Source: Phoma sp. XZ068
Taxonomy: Eukaryota; Ascomycota; Dothideomycetes; Pleosporales; Didymellaceae
Direction of reading: 5' to 3'
Length of the DNA stretch: 64,000 bases
NCBI GenBank assembly: GCA_004835665.1
Contig: RBKR01000019.1
Span: forward strand, 248,001 to 312,000
Made by a program: the position numbers and the translations under genes. Each line of letters begins with the position of its first letter. Within the stretch, counting starts at the first letter, position 1. Positions 21,537 to 33,166 of this stretch are shown here, one piece after another. The notes under the pieces were generated by a model, which worked only from the letters and a program-made list of their open reading frames with translations, was not told the origin of the DNA and made no database searches.

Positions 21537-23915
21537 TCACTCCAGCAGTCCCTCACCCCCAAGACCACCAGTCAAGCCCTTCATCCGCCGACCAAGTAAG
21601 TCGTCTTCGCTTGCGAGACTGACGAGGCTCTTTCTTCGCCCCCTCTCGTTTCTTCTGACTCTGCCTCTGCCCCGGGTCGTGCGTTCGCTTGTACCGTTGA
21701 TGCCATTTGCGTGCTCTTGCGGCGGTGTAAGCTTCGCTTTGTTCTTTGGCAGGACTGTCATTTCCAGCGGCCTGTCTTCGTCGGCCGAGGATGCCGTGCC
21801 AGAACGGTAGTGATGTCTCGTGCGTCTCGCACTCGGGCTCCTCAGTCCGTCGACAGCTTCTGCCAGCCCTGGCGTCGCGCCGCTGCCAAAGTAGTCGTCT
21901 CGGCTTCTCTGCCACGGCGTCACAGCCGCACTCGGCGCAGTACTGTAGAGGACTTCGCGGCCTTCGGCAGCTGCGAAGGCTTCGTCGATCCACTTGCCGC
22001 AGCGGTAGATGTACTTCCACCCCTCGGGGAAAACACCGACGAATTGGAGAAAGCCGTGGGAGATGCCAGGGACAAGATCGACGTTGACCCAGTCTTCTTC
22101 TCTGAACTCGCCTCGCGCCCAATCCAGACCCAGCTCTTTCGCGGTGGTAAACTCGGCACGTTTCGCCTGGCGCAACCTGCCCGCAAAGATGACCGTGTCG
22201 TCAACCAACGGGTCTCGCTCCCCGGTCAGCATCCATGTTCGAGGAAACTTTGCCAGAAGTGACTCCGGGGCCAGGAGAGGCGAAAGGAGGAAGTCGGTGC
22301 TGAAGTCGGGACGGTGATGAGGCCCTATATACAAGATGATCATAGCGCGCATCATTTCTGGGGTCAGGATTCGGTCGTTGAAGTAGGAGATCATGGATGA
22401 CGTTGCAAGGCGGGTCTTGATCGCAGTGGCGGGTGGTGCTGGGCCAGTAGTGGGTTCTTGGAAGACGCGGGGTGTTTCAGGGGAGTTGCGTGTTGCTACT
22501 GGGGACATCTGGTCAGGTGTAGCAACAGGGTGGCTGTTGGAGAGGGTTGTGTTTATGTTGGGGAGGGCGGTGGTGTCTGTGTTGGTGTGGGCGGCGCTGA
22601 GCTTGATCATGGTCTGGGGAGAGGTGAGCACGCGCTCGCTAGTTGTTATATGGCCATTGGCCATGTGTGATTTGGGCTTTTCGTCTTCACTGCCAGAGTC
22701 ATCGGAGCCGTAGGGCGTGTGGGGTGCAAGGTGGCGGTAGTCGTCGCTCTTGTGGCGCAGAATGGGCCTGTTGGTCTTCCTCACGCGTCGGTCGCGGATG
22801 AGAGCCATCTGCTCGTCTGTCATCCAATTGCCAATGTTCATGTCGAGCGCAGGGTAGATCAGTACGCAGCCGACGGGTGGCGGCAGCTCGAGCTCACCCT
22901 GCCATCGCCGCGTCGCCGTCGAACCGCTCTGCAGAATCATAAGCACCATGGCCACAGCCAGATTGCCCCCTGCCGAGTCGCCAGAAACCACAATCTTCGG
23001 CACCAGCTCCCCTGACAGCCCCATGCAGCGTCCCCGCGTTGCCACGATTGTATGGTACACATCGTAGCACTCGTTCAGGGCATACGGATAGGGCCACTCG
23101 GGCGCCTTCCTGTAGTCCAGACTCAAGACCGGGAGCCCCGTCTTGCCGGCCCAACCCATGAGCTTGTCGTCGTGGTTCCGGGGATCCATGGCCACGAAGC
23201 CGCCGCCGGGGATGTCCAGCACAACCTTGTCGTGCTTCTTCAGCGCGCTGATCGGGCCATTGAAGTACAGCCAGCCCACGACGGGCTCCTTGTAGCTGCT
23301 CTCCTTGGGGCGGGGGATCCTGATCTTGCGCGGCGGGTACCACATCAGGCGCGGGCGCATGAGGGTCGTCAGCGCGGCCAGGTACGGCGTGGTGCCCTTG
23401 TTCCAGGCGACGCGCAGGTGGTCGACGGTCAGGGTGGCGCGGATCTTCCTAACCTTCTCGTCGGCCTGCTCGGCGCAGATCAGGTAGTAGACGCTGAAGA
23501 CCATGGACAGGAAGTCGCGCGGGCCCTTGCGCTTGATCTTCATGGCCGACCAGAAGCCGGCGTCGAGGGCCGTCGTGACCCATGTGGCGCGGAAGTACGA
23601 GCGCGAGTACAGCGAGGCCAGCGGCTCGGGGCATTCGAGGCCGACGAGCTTGCCAAAGTTGCGGGCGACGTAGAGGTACAGCAGCGTGACCAGCACCGTC
23701 TGCCACACGGTGAGCCTGGCCGAGAGCAGCGACGAGATGCGGCGGACGAGCGGCGGGCCGTGGCGGTCGCCTCTACGCGCGTGTCAGTGCAGGCCGGTAT
23801 ACATTGGAAGGGAAGGAGCGTGCCTGTAGAGGTAGAAGGACCAGAAGGACACGACGGCCAGCACTTGGATCTTCCTGAACTGCACCGACGGGCGGCCGAG
23901 CACATGGTCTATCAT
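21537..23915 (-). CDS. Membrane-anchored alpha/beta hydrolase (hormone-sensitive-lipase / steryl acetyl hydrolase-like)
   Basis: Two exons: 23915-23824 (MIDHVLG..) and 23772-21537, joined across a 51-bp intron 23773-23823 with a GC donor and TAG acceptor, giving 775 aa. The intron contains CTGAC near its end. The N-terminus has two hydrophobic segments (VLAVVSFWSFYLY and VLVTLLYLYVA) that should anchor it in a membrane. The alpha/beta-hydrolase fold-3 signature follows: oxyanion PGGG near residues 219-222, nucleophile Ser297 in GDSAGG, Asp551 in GERDPL and His603 in GISHGF. A Ser/Thr-rich insertion of about 150 residues separates Ser and Asp. The C-terminal tail is basic and Arg/Gly-rich. These enzymes hydrolyse acyl or acetyl esters of lipids or sterols; the substrate here is not predictable. 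An ATG at 23975 would add 20 residues. Confidence 0.88.
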
Positions 23916-25005
23916 CGTCGGTGCCTCTTGTTGTGTCGTGATGCTTGTTCGCTGCGAATATCTATGTCCCTCCAAGCGGTCGGCCGTACAGCGTCGTTGC
24001 GTTCACACGTCATGAATTCACACTCGAGACAATCCTTCACGCTCAGACGTCGCCTACGCAGTCACAGGCGTCTTCATATGCACTCAAATCTGGGGCCGTC
24101 GTAGCGTCGTGGAAACAGCAAGTCAGCCGTGGTCCCCATCGTCAATTACCCACGACAAGCGCGATGTTTTAGCTCGATCCGGCCTGTGGTTGGTCTACAC
24201 CTCGCATGTGACAACGGTGAAAGAGCCCCGGCGTGCCATGCCAGGCCGCATGTGAAAGCGCTATGATGACGCTCGGCATCGCTCTGGGGCCCCGGAGCCG
24301 AGCGGAGCCTGACGTAATCGTGGCTGGTGCGCACTGCCACACCCCACGTCAACACCAGTCAGCCTGCCTGCGAGGTCCAACGCCGCAGCCTTGCCGTCGT
24401 GCATGCAAGGGACATGCAAGGGGTCGGGTGTGCGACCCTCCCTCCTTTGTCTTGCGAGGCGCGTTGCACAGACGAGCGCAGATGAGCGCAGCCACGCCCG
24501 TCGCCATTGTCTTCTCAATAGAACAAGGCGGCGGCCAGCGGAAGACATGGCCGGCGTGGCATCCAGTACGGTGCTGGGGGTCGCAGATAAGCGAGGAGCA
24601 GGTTGAGATGCCTGACCAGCTGGCTTTTGTGTGACATGGCCGCGTTCAGGGCGAATATTAGGATCTCGTCGACTGCCGGCCATACGCCGACAGACTGGTA
24701 CGTCTTGCACGCAGGTCGTGTAGCAGCACGACACCGAAACAACAGTAAACCGATGTTGCTCCGGCGTTTCAAGTCCATTACTATCACTAGTATTCCGTAT
24801 ATCCCCTGCCAGTCCTCATCTCATCCAATGTATGTACTGCAAGTCGTATGCCCATGCTTGCAACTGCTTCCATCACAATAACCGACAGACTCTTTTTCCA
24901 CGACAGCAATCGACAGCCCGGATTGAAAGAGGAAATCCATCCCACCTCAACCTCCCTTTCACACCAGAGGAAACCCCCCACACTCGTATCAACCATCCCC
25001 ACCCA
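23916..25005. other. Intergenic, GC-rich, no gene seen
   Basis: About 1.1 kb upstream of the hydrolase and downstream of the HMG-box gene. It contains a direct repeat of CATGCAAGGG (two copies, 24402-24422). Frames on both strands are GC-driven and unrecognisable. Confidence 0.45.
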
Positions 25006-27277
25006 CTACGCCTCCTTCCTCGCTCCAATTCCCCTAACCCACTCGCTAACCTCAAATCCTACCCGTCTGAGGCTCGCATCCGCAAATGGCTTCCCCTGCG
25101 CCTTCAGCACCGTCAAACACCTGACCTGATCATCTAGCTCCACCATCTTGCTCTGGCCCGGCCCTTCCTTGCCATCGTAGCTCTTCACGTACAAGGTCAG
25201 ATCCGGACCCACGATGCCGCGCCACAACGTTGCCATCCACTGCCAGTGATCGGTCGGGCTGTACGCGTCCTGAATTGGGATGCGGCTCGCGTACGCGACC
25301 GAGGCATGGAGTTGGAACGTGGGGAGGATCAGAATGGGCTTTTTAGACGCGCATGACGAAGTGTGAGTGGAGGTGAGCGTGGACGTGGTGAGGCTTGGGG
25401 ACGCCGGTTGCCGCGGAGAGTCCGGAGGCGTGGCCGAGTCTTTGCGGTCTGTCGTGTCCATTTCCTCGTCCTTGGACAAATGCGAGTCGGAATGGGTAAT
25501 AGGTGTCGTCATGTAGTGTTCCATCTCTCTGGATCTGCCGTGCCAATCCTTGATGAGATCGAGATATTCTTCAAACGCTACTTCTTTGTTGTTATCGGCA
25601 GGTGCCTTCGGCGGTTCGGCAATGCGGGAGCTGTAATCTTCGTCTTTGGTGAGGAAGTCGTTCAGCCACTCGGTGAGATCTTGGACGGCTTTCAGGTCGT
25701 CCCCTTCAACAGCGATGATGGCTCCTCGGGTCTGCACAGCCGGGCTTGTTGGGCCAGGATCTTTAAGCGGGCCACAGATGCGGCCGAGCAACTTAATCCT
25801 CGCCTGGTAGGGCACGCTGAGTACCATTGCTTCAACACTTCTGCTCTGATCGTGGTGTTGAGGTACGACAATGTTGATGTCAGAAGAAGATGAACTTTTG
25901 CGCGGCAGCTCGTGTTGAGGCATGCGTACTTCACGAGGCGTTCGAGCGGAAGGAGGGTGCATGCCAGCAGTGTTTGGTGGTGACAAACGCACGTGGATGG
26001 GCGGCAGTGACTCGCGACGGGCCGCACTCTGAGGATAGTAAGGACCTTCAGGCCTACGAGCAGAAGGAGGTGGCCCGTAATCATATCGGCGTCTCTTTTG
26101 TCCTGGGGTAAGAGGGCTATACATCTCCTGTTCACGAAGAGAGGGAGGGACCTGTATGGTACCCAGTCTCGATGGGCCAGGTCCCCGACGAGCGGCAACT
26201 GGTGACTCGAGCGAAAGGCTACTCATCATGGGCAGGTATCGTGTCGTTGGGGTGAGACCTTCAGAAGTATTCGGTGATGGTAAGGTGTGTGTGGCTTGGG
26301 GGTCGGGGGGATAGGGGCTAGTGGGTGTTTTGATACTACGGCCACCACACTTTGGGCAACGATACTTATCAACAGTCGTATGCTGACCACCAGGGTTTAA
26401 TGGTGACGATCCAGGCTTATTGATACGGCGAGGCTGATACCGATAATCAGGATACTGTTCGTGGTGCCTGGCTTTCTCCTCCTAGGTGTCATGTTAGTCT
26501 ACACGAAAGTGCAACGAGGGACGCTCGAAGATACTAACCTGAGCAAGGTCCTGCCAGACTTTTTTTTCTTCGTCTCCCTCCGCTTTCCACTGTTCACCAA
26601 TGATTTTCGAAATGTCCGGATTGTTTAGACCCGGATTGCGACGGATGATAGTTTGCTGATGGTGCTGTCGATAAAGGATAAACGCTACAAAGAAGTCAGT
26701 GGCTGATCAAAATTGCGCCGCAACAAAGAAGTTGAATTTCTTTATCCATAAATAGGCTGTCCGAATTGGGTAGTGCCACCAACCACCCCAGACGATCCAG
26801 CCGCCGAGACAGTGAACAAAGAATGACGGACTCACCATTCCTTGGACGGGGGATTTTCGGTTCAGGCTGGCAGAGACAAACATGTGGTGAAAGATCCCCA
26901 GGTCCTGTAGAAACACCACTTGCTGGAGTCTTTACATCTGTCGGGCTCTCGCTCACGACAGACTCTTCTGCATTATCGTCGGCTCCGAGGGATGAATTCC
27001 TCTTTCTGACACCTCGTGGCGAAGTAGGCGTCGGCTGCTCTTCCTCCTTGGTGCGTTGAACGGGGCTTGAACTTGGCGCAGACCTTGGTATTTGGACTCT
27101 GGCACTCTTTCTCAAACTGCGACCAGGCTTGCCGTCTTCTATTGGTGGTTGCAGGCTGTCGTCACCAACTTGCATGTTCGACTTGACGTATCTCCTGGGC
27201 ACGCTGAAGAACGTTGCAACAGGAGGCGGAGGAGGGGGTGAGGTCCGAATTGGCGGCAATACACAACTGGCCAACAT
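25006..27277 (-). CDS. HMG-box (SOX/MATA-type) transcription regulator, Rox1/Ste11-like
   Basis: Three exons: 27277-26836, 26684-26539 and 26481-25006, with introns of 151 bp (26685-26835) and 57 bp (26482-26538); 687 aa. The two joins rebuild a MATA-type HMG box at about residues 140-212. It opens with PRPRNAFILYRQHH, continues with NPGLNNPDISKIIGEQW and ends in EEKARHHEQYPDYRYQPRR. This is a sequence-specific minor-groove DNA-binding domain as in Rox1 and Ste11. Just C-terminal is a single CPKC pair, then long Pro/Ser/Arg-rich sequence. A more ordered C-terminal half contains a KH-like or unknown segment (IKLLGRICGPLKDPG..). The N-terminal 140 residues are basic and Ser-rich. The start is the ATG at 27277; an internal ATG at 27175 is possible. 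Targets are unknown. Confidence 0.9.
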
Positions 27278-27768
27278 CTTGCAGAAGACGACGAGGCAGC
27301 TGATCTAATGGGTCCCTTTGAGAAAGCTGTTCATTGTACCGGCGGATAGGAAGGGAGAGTCGGTCCGTAGAGACACCGAAGTATGTACTGCTCAATGAAA
27401 GCATTATGCGGCGCCGTCGTGAGCACTGAACCTTTCAGTGCTCCCCGCAGTATACTCCGTAATTTGATTGTCCCAGCCAGAAGCGGTAAATTGGGTTTCG
27501 CGTTCGACAGGAGCTTTCTTTGTTCTCACCCCGGCCCGAAGCGGCCAAGACAAGATCTGCCGACTACTCAGACATTCCTGCATTCCTGCAGCCAGTCATG
27601 CAAGGAGACAACAATGCCGCAACCTTGCACAACTCATCATAAACTCGCTGGTCCCGGAAACTGCATGACAGTGATGTGGCTGAGATGTCATCCCTTCCCC
27701 TTGGGGCACAGTTACCGCCATCTGCTGCTTGATTGGCTGGGTAGCAACGCTGTGTTCACCACGAGTCG
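27278..27768. other. Intergenic, HMG-box promoter side, no gene seen
   Basis: About 490 bp between the HMG-box start and the true 3' end of the GDSL-like gene. It contains no supported gene. Confidence 0.5.
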
Positions 27769-29071
27769 CTAGTAACCTGGAGGGAACTTCAGTCCAAAAC
27801 TTGGTGTGTCCTTTCCTGGGGCTTTCTTTTCATTATCAGAGCCTTGCGCTGAGTCTCCAGCATTGACAGTGTGGTTGCCGCGTAGCAGGCTTGCGGCTGC
27901 CCGTCCTATTAGCTGGTGTGCGGGCCCGCTAAGGTGTATATCGTCCCTGCGTCACAATTAGCTTGAGACAAAGCGTTTGTGTGCGCTAATGAGTTACCAA
28001 AACAGATGCTTGGGTGCATCGAAACACTTCTTGACGCCGGCTGCTTGCAGTACGCTTGCGCTATCATCCGCTACTGACTTCAAGCATGGCTCCTCCACGT
28101 AGTCGAATAGAGGTGCTTGTTTGCCCACACCGGAAGCATCAGATATCTGTTTGGAGTACAGTTGTTTGGTTCGGACTTGATCGATGATCAAGTTGTTAGG
28201 GTTTGGCATATAGAGCTCGCCATGTTTCCACTCTGATGCTGTACGAGACAGGACCGTGTTCCAATATGTCCACAGAAACACTAGGTGATGTTGCTCTTCC
28301 GCGAAGTGCTGTTTGTCGATGTCTTTCCTTGACTGGAAGCGTGGCAGAAACGTAACATCCACCAGTTTGGGAGCCACGATTTTTATTGGTGCCGGTACAT
28401 GTTTCGCCAGCAGGTCAAAATTCTCAAACAGCCCTTCAATACTGTTGTCGATTGCCTTCAACGCATACTCTTTCTCCAGCGATGAATATTCCAGCAAGTC
28501 CCACAGTCCGAACGACACAGTGAAGATGGTCCATTCGTCAACCTTGCGCAGCCGTTCTGGAACGCCGACGCGATGCTTTTTCTTTTCATATTCTAGAAAT
28601 TGTTGCACTTGTGTCTTGAAGTCAAACATAGCCTGGGTGTTGTTGTTGTTGTCTGTGATAGGGACGGCCTGGGCGCGGATATCTGAGTCAATGAGAGACC
28701 CAATGGTCGCAGTATCGGTCTTTGCCGGCGTCGAACGCGCAAAGTTATCGATGAAGTCGCAAGCGAGCTACATGGTGTCAGCAAATGCAAATAACAAATC
28801 GCAGTGGACTCACTTCTTTACACAGCGTCTCTGTCCATATTTCGCCACGGTCAGGATCTCGTGTGACGGTCTTGGAATTCGAGGGTGGAGAAACTCGATA
28901 TTTGCCTGTGTCAGACCAGTCGTCGCCAAAGACAACAACTCGATGTGCTGTACCTCCCCATGCTTCATGTATGTTGTGCCCAAGGTGGTCATGTTGTAGC
29001 CAGACGAGGTACAGCACAATCAGTATGGCGACTGCACCAACGGCATGCAGGAGTCTCGGTAAGAACCTCAT
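27769..29071 (-). CDS. SGNH/GDSL-like hydrolase with N-terminal membrane anchor
   Basis: Three exons: 29071-28814, 28767-27998 and 27946-27769, with introns of 46 bp (28768-28813) and 51 bp (27947-27997); 401 aa. The last exon is easy to miss because exon 2 alone runs into a stop directly after HLFW. Splicing continues it as LFWDDIHLSG, restoring the D-x-x-H block that ends the SGNH fold. The N-terminus (MRFLPRLLHAVGAVAILIVLYLVW) is a signal anchor. Block I reads VVVFGDDWSDTG, so the usual catalytic Ser of GDS is Asp51; catalytic competence is therefore uncertain. The rest resembles fungal GDSL proteins of unknown substrate, with an extracytoplasmic globular domain. An upstream ATG at 29188 would add 39 hydrophobic residues. 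The C-terminal tail after the catalytic block is polar. Confidence 0.83.
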
Positions 29072-29919
29072 GCTTACCGGGAAGGCGTAGGAAAGAATGC
29101 GGAGAAGTGTGCAGAGACGGAAGGCAGCGACGAGGCACCAAGAAATGAACGAATCGCTCAAGAGAACAACAGACGAAAGCGCAACCAACAGCCAACAGGG
29201 CCAAACGGGGTCTCAGACATGTTTGTTCAGATATCGCAGGTCGAACCCAGTCTCACTTGGGTTAAGGCGACAGAAGCATGACGACGCCTTGCAATTAAAG
29301 CACCGCGTCGCGTCAAAAGTCGCTATTCGAACCCCGGGGTACCAGGGTCGCATACAAGCTGATACGCCCAGAAGTGGGAACATGTCGCGTGCGGTTCAGT
29401 GCGCGGCAACGCAATCCCAACTGTGGCATTTGATGCCAGTCCTTTCGTGGGCCTTCGGACAGTTCGGCAAAGGAGCGGGTCAGTCTTCATCACAGCCGTG
29501 GGGCCGTCCCGCTCATTCTGACCATCTCAGACGCAAACCTGCTACAGTTAACGCTGATGTTGGCTCGAGGACGAGATCAAGCTTTCTTGGACTGTCGGAC
29601 AAGGCGCGGCAGGTGAGGACGTGGCCCGTAACATCCGGAGAGTTGTGGCGTATGTGTTCTAGCTTGGTTAGGGATGGCGCCACGTGAGCGCTTACGTAGA
29701 TCCATGCCCAGAACAGCAAAATGCGGACAATGTTAAAACACCATGGCTTCGTTAACTTCATTGATTCATTAGACTACGATTAATTGCTGCGCCTGCTGCA
29801 TATATTGCGCACCGACCTCTACCGGGCTTCATTTTGATGCTTGCGTCCGACATCTACGTGGATGCCGCGCATATGCATCAAACCACTACTGCCTACAACT
29901 CCAATGCCACAACGTTATT
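29072..29919. other. Intergenic, no gene seen
   Basis: About 850 bp. Two T-loop-like GGTTCGA strings occur on the minus strand near 29240 and 29330 but neither has pairing arms. The region near 29072 is the promoter side of the GDSL-like gene. Confidence 0.5.
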
Positions 29920-32216
29920 TCAGGTCTTGAGGATGCTGGCAGCCACCAGGATCGCATCGCTAGTCTTCTTGACCCACTCCTGCGCCAATTCGGCATCATC
30001 GTCGAACGTTATGCTCTCGGTGATACCAGGGAAGGTCACTGGCGCATATCCGGTGTCACGTCCAGGCGCGAAGATGGTGTTCTGATAGAACTCTCTGGTA
30101 GGAAGGCCACCCTGAGAGGTAAATCCACGAGAGAAGTCGCGCGCCTTGTGGTTCTGAACTGTGATCAGCGCGGTGTCATCGGCTGCGACAGCTTGGTCAC
30201 GCAGATCATTGAATTGCTTTGCTGAGGTCTCGAAGGTCGCAATGGCATCTACTAGGGCCGAGAGGTCGACTGTCGCGTTGGCGGAGGCAAGTGTGGTGTT
30301 AAGTTCTTTCAGATAGATATTCAGCTCCTTGACATAATCGGCAGGTTGGAGAGGGACCACAGGGTCATTAACCATATGGTACAGGAGGAGGGTAAGGTAC
30401 TGGCCCATTGCCTTGTGAGTGTGAAAGCCTGGGTCGCCGAAGGTGGCCATCCAGTGGTAGGAATCGTAGTTGGAGTGGTATGGATAGACGGGGTCATTCG
30501 GTCCACCTCCTGCGCCCATGTCAATTGCTGCAATGCCACGGTGGAGGAAGGCAGTGTAGTCACTGCCGCTGCCGAGAACACCGACTTTGCCATCGATGGT
30601 CGACCAGACATCGTACATTGTCTGGTTGCTGCTGCCATGGAAAGGATAAACGATCTTCTTCATGAGGCTGGTGCTAATAGCGTGAAGATCTGGTGTTGCC
30701 GAGATTCCGGGTATGGGGCCAGACACCGCGACGTCGATGTTCAGGTAGGAGACTGCGGCATTCTTGAGCCATGGGATATACTCCTCCATCCACTCGGTAC
30801 TGCAAGAAATTAGTTTGTATTCTTCAAGCGTGTAAACACTCAGGTGTTCGTACCTTCCAACAAGTCCGTATTCTTCGGCATCCCAACTGCAGAGCACAAT
30901 AGTGCGAGCAGGCTTCCATCCAGTCTTTGCAAGCTCACCAAATGCCTTGGCCAGCTCGATAAGCACAGAACTTCCGGAATTAGGGTCAGCCGCACCTCCA
31001 ATGATCCAGGCGTCACGGTGGTTACCCACGATGACAACTTCATCCTCAAGTGTGCCGTTGATAATACCAACAGCGTTCCAAATAGTACCGTAGGTATCAT
31101 TCATGACGTTGCTCATGTCAAGAGTAGCACCGGATCCAGCTCCAGTGCTGTAGTTGACCCCAGGAATGGCTCCGATCCAGCCAGTGCGGTTGACTTCTGT
31201 GCCTGATGAGCCAAAGCCATTCAGAGCTTGTAATAGAGGTTGTGCCTCGGCCCATGAGATTGGAAGAGATGGGATCTGAGGAGACGTAATCTTGCGGTCA
31301 GATCGAGGAGAATCTTTCTTGGACACGTATCCTGGGGTTGTGGGGTCTCCAGGGTAGGTGCTTAAGAATTGGACGCTACCTCGCTGGACGGTGGTAGGGT
31401 TTCTTGCTGGGCCATTGGGATACGCAAGGTGTCCCTTAGCCTCAGTCATGTTGCCATCATCACCCGGGTCAGAAAAGATGACGGTGCCAATCATGCCATG
31501 GTCCTGCGCATTCTTCACCTTCAGCCCACGGAAGGGACCTCCGTACTTCGCGAGAGCGATCTTGCCTTCGAGATTAACACCGAGGGCCTCCAGACGCTCG
31601 AAGTCGACCTGCTGACCTCTTCCAACGTAAATGTATTCTGCAGATGCATTGCCAGTGAAAGAGTAGCCATGGAAGGTGGAGATGCGGTCCGGGTAGCTGG
31701 TGGTAGGGTCTTCTGCAAGTACCGCTTCCTCGAGCGTAGGTGTGTAGGTGCTGCCATTAGGGTAGGTCAAGACAAGTGAATGCGAGACCGGGTAGTTGAG
31801 GAAGACATCTGCATGGTGTTAACAATGCACTAAGCTGGTGAAGGCGCCACGACAAGTAGGTTCATGCCACTACTGGCTCAAAGAAGGTAAATGTACGCAA
31901 CAGGGACTGAAAGCTTACAGTATTCGTCCAATCTAGATGTGAATCCATAGCTAGCCCACTTATCCGCAGTCCACTCCGCCATTGACTTGTTCCGTCCGGC
32001 GATGTGGTCCCCATGGGTGTAGTAGTACGACCATGTAGAGATGGAGGTGTTGTCAAATGAATTGAGCAGAATCTGTTCATTGGCATCCAACACAGGTGGG
32101 AATGTAGCATTGGTAGCCTGTCTCTTGATATGGCCGTGAGCATGTTGCTTGAATACACGCTCAAGCTGGCAGGCTTCAGCGCCAATGGCGGCGAGCAGGA
32201 AAAGTGACGTTCTCAT
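29920..32216 (-). CDS. Secreted M28 peptidase, glutamate carboxypeptidase II / transferrin-receptor-like
   Basis: Three exons: 32216-31919, 31808-30854 and 30799-29920; introns of 110 bp (31809-31918) and 54 bp (30800-30853); 710 aa. The 54-bp intron is a multiple of three and has no stop, so the unspliced frame stays open. Removing it gives LVGSTEWMEEY, the family consensus. The N-terminus is a signal peptide with a KR Kex2-like site at residues 31-32. A PA domain occupies roughly residues 130-260. Catalytic zinc ligands of the PSMA family are visible: His363 and Asp374 (GNHRDAW, ADPNSG), Glu411/Glu412 (WDAEEYG), Asp440 (LNID) and His526 (YHSNYDSYHW). A dimerisation domain follows. It probably removes C-terminal acidic residues from peptides outside the cell or in the vacuole. 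Many N-x-S/T sites fit secretion. Confidence 0.94.
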
Positions 32217-33166
32217 GGTGTACCACTCTAGAAGCACCTCACGATGGTGGGGAATACAGCACAGGGGTTTATATTCTTATGTATCCGAATATACTCGTCC
32301 ATCGCACCCTGGTACCAAACTCTTGGTAACGTCAACCGCGTTCTGCCGGTCGTGCCATGGTAAGGCCGATGTGATAGCTGTCATAGCGGCATATCCTGCA
32401 GAGCTCTGCGTAACCTGGGTAAGCCTCAAGCTATATGAGGAAGGTAGCAAAATCACCGCTGCGGGGTGGGATTGATAGTTGCTTGGCGATAGGCAATGAC
32501 GGTGTTGTACAGTGGGGTACATGGGTAGGCAAGGAGCTCCTGCGAATAGCCGATTGAAGGGAGTTACTCGCTTCCACGTTCTTACACAATAACGTGATAC
32601 TCGGAACGTTTTTCCTTCGCGGATAGTGGTAACGGCTCATGACCTATCAGTGCGGGGATCTGATCGGCGGACGAGCTTTCCAGGATCCTGTCTTGACGAC
32701 CTTTGTCTACCCGCCACCAGGTTCTGCAGAGGCATTCGGTAGACGCCATCCTTGTATCAGTGGGTGTTGCTGTTGGCTTCTTGTGATAAGGATGAAAGTA
32801 AAGAAAGCTCAGCCACAACGTCAGACGCGGACGGATGGCCCGGGACCCTGATACTTTCGGCTAATATGTGGAGACGGTGGATTGGGCGTTCGTCAAGTCC
32901 TAGGGTTGGTCGCAAGCTGGGCTGCTGCGTAACAAACAACATCAAACTGCAGGTGAATCGCCGTTGCCGAGGAGAAGAAACAGAGGGTGTTTGCACGCAA
33001 GCCCCAACATCGCAGAAACAGCAACAGCTCTAGCACTTGCACCACAGGGACTTTGCGACGTGGCAGAGCTCCGAAGTGCTCCTTTGTGACTTCCTCGCAT
33101 ATCCGTCCACCGTCCACTCCTTATTCATGTTTGCGCCGTCGCTCCTTCCCACCCACGCTCACTACC
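32217..33166. other. Divergent promoter region between M28 peptidase and KAR9
   Basis: 950 bp between two divergent starts. A TATAAA faces the peptidase. No gene is visible. A long frame upstream of the KAR9 ATG is in phase but is judged 5' UTR. Confidence 0.5.
32268..32273 (-). promoter_or_regulatory. TATA box candidate of the M28 peptidase
   Basis: TATAAA on the minus strand, 52 bases upstream of the chosen ATG at 32216. The spacing fits a short 5' UTR of about 20-25 bases. This also supports that ATG over the in-frame one eight codons upstream. Confidence 0.45.

Noticed and set aside
22894..24104. Long plus-strand frame of 350 codons opposite the hydrolase
   Set aside because: Antisense shadow of the GC-rich hydrolase coding region; it starts inside the gene and has no domain.
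29230..29350. Two T-loop-like GGTTCGA strings suggesting tRNA genes
   Set aside because: Neither string has a pairing T-stem, acceptor arms or an anticodon stem at the right distance.
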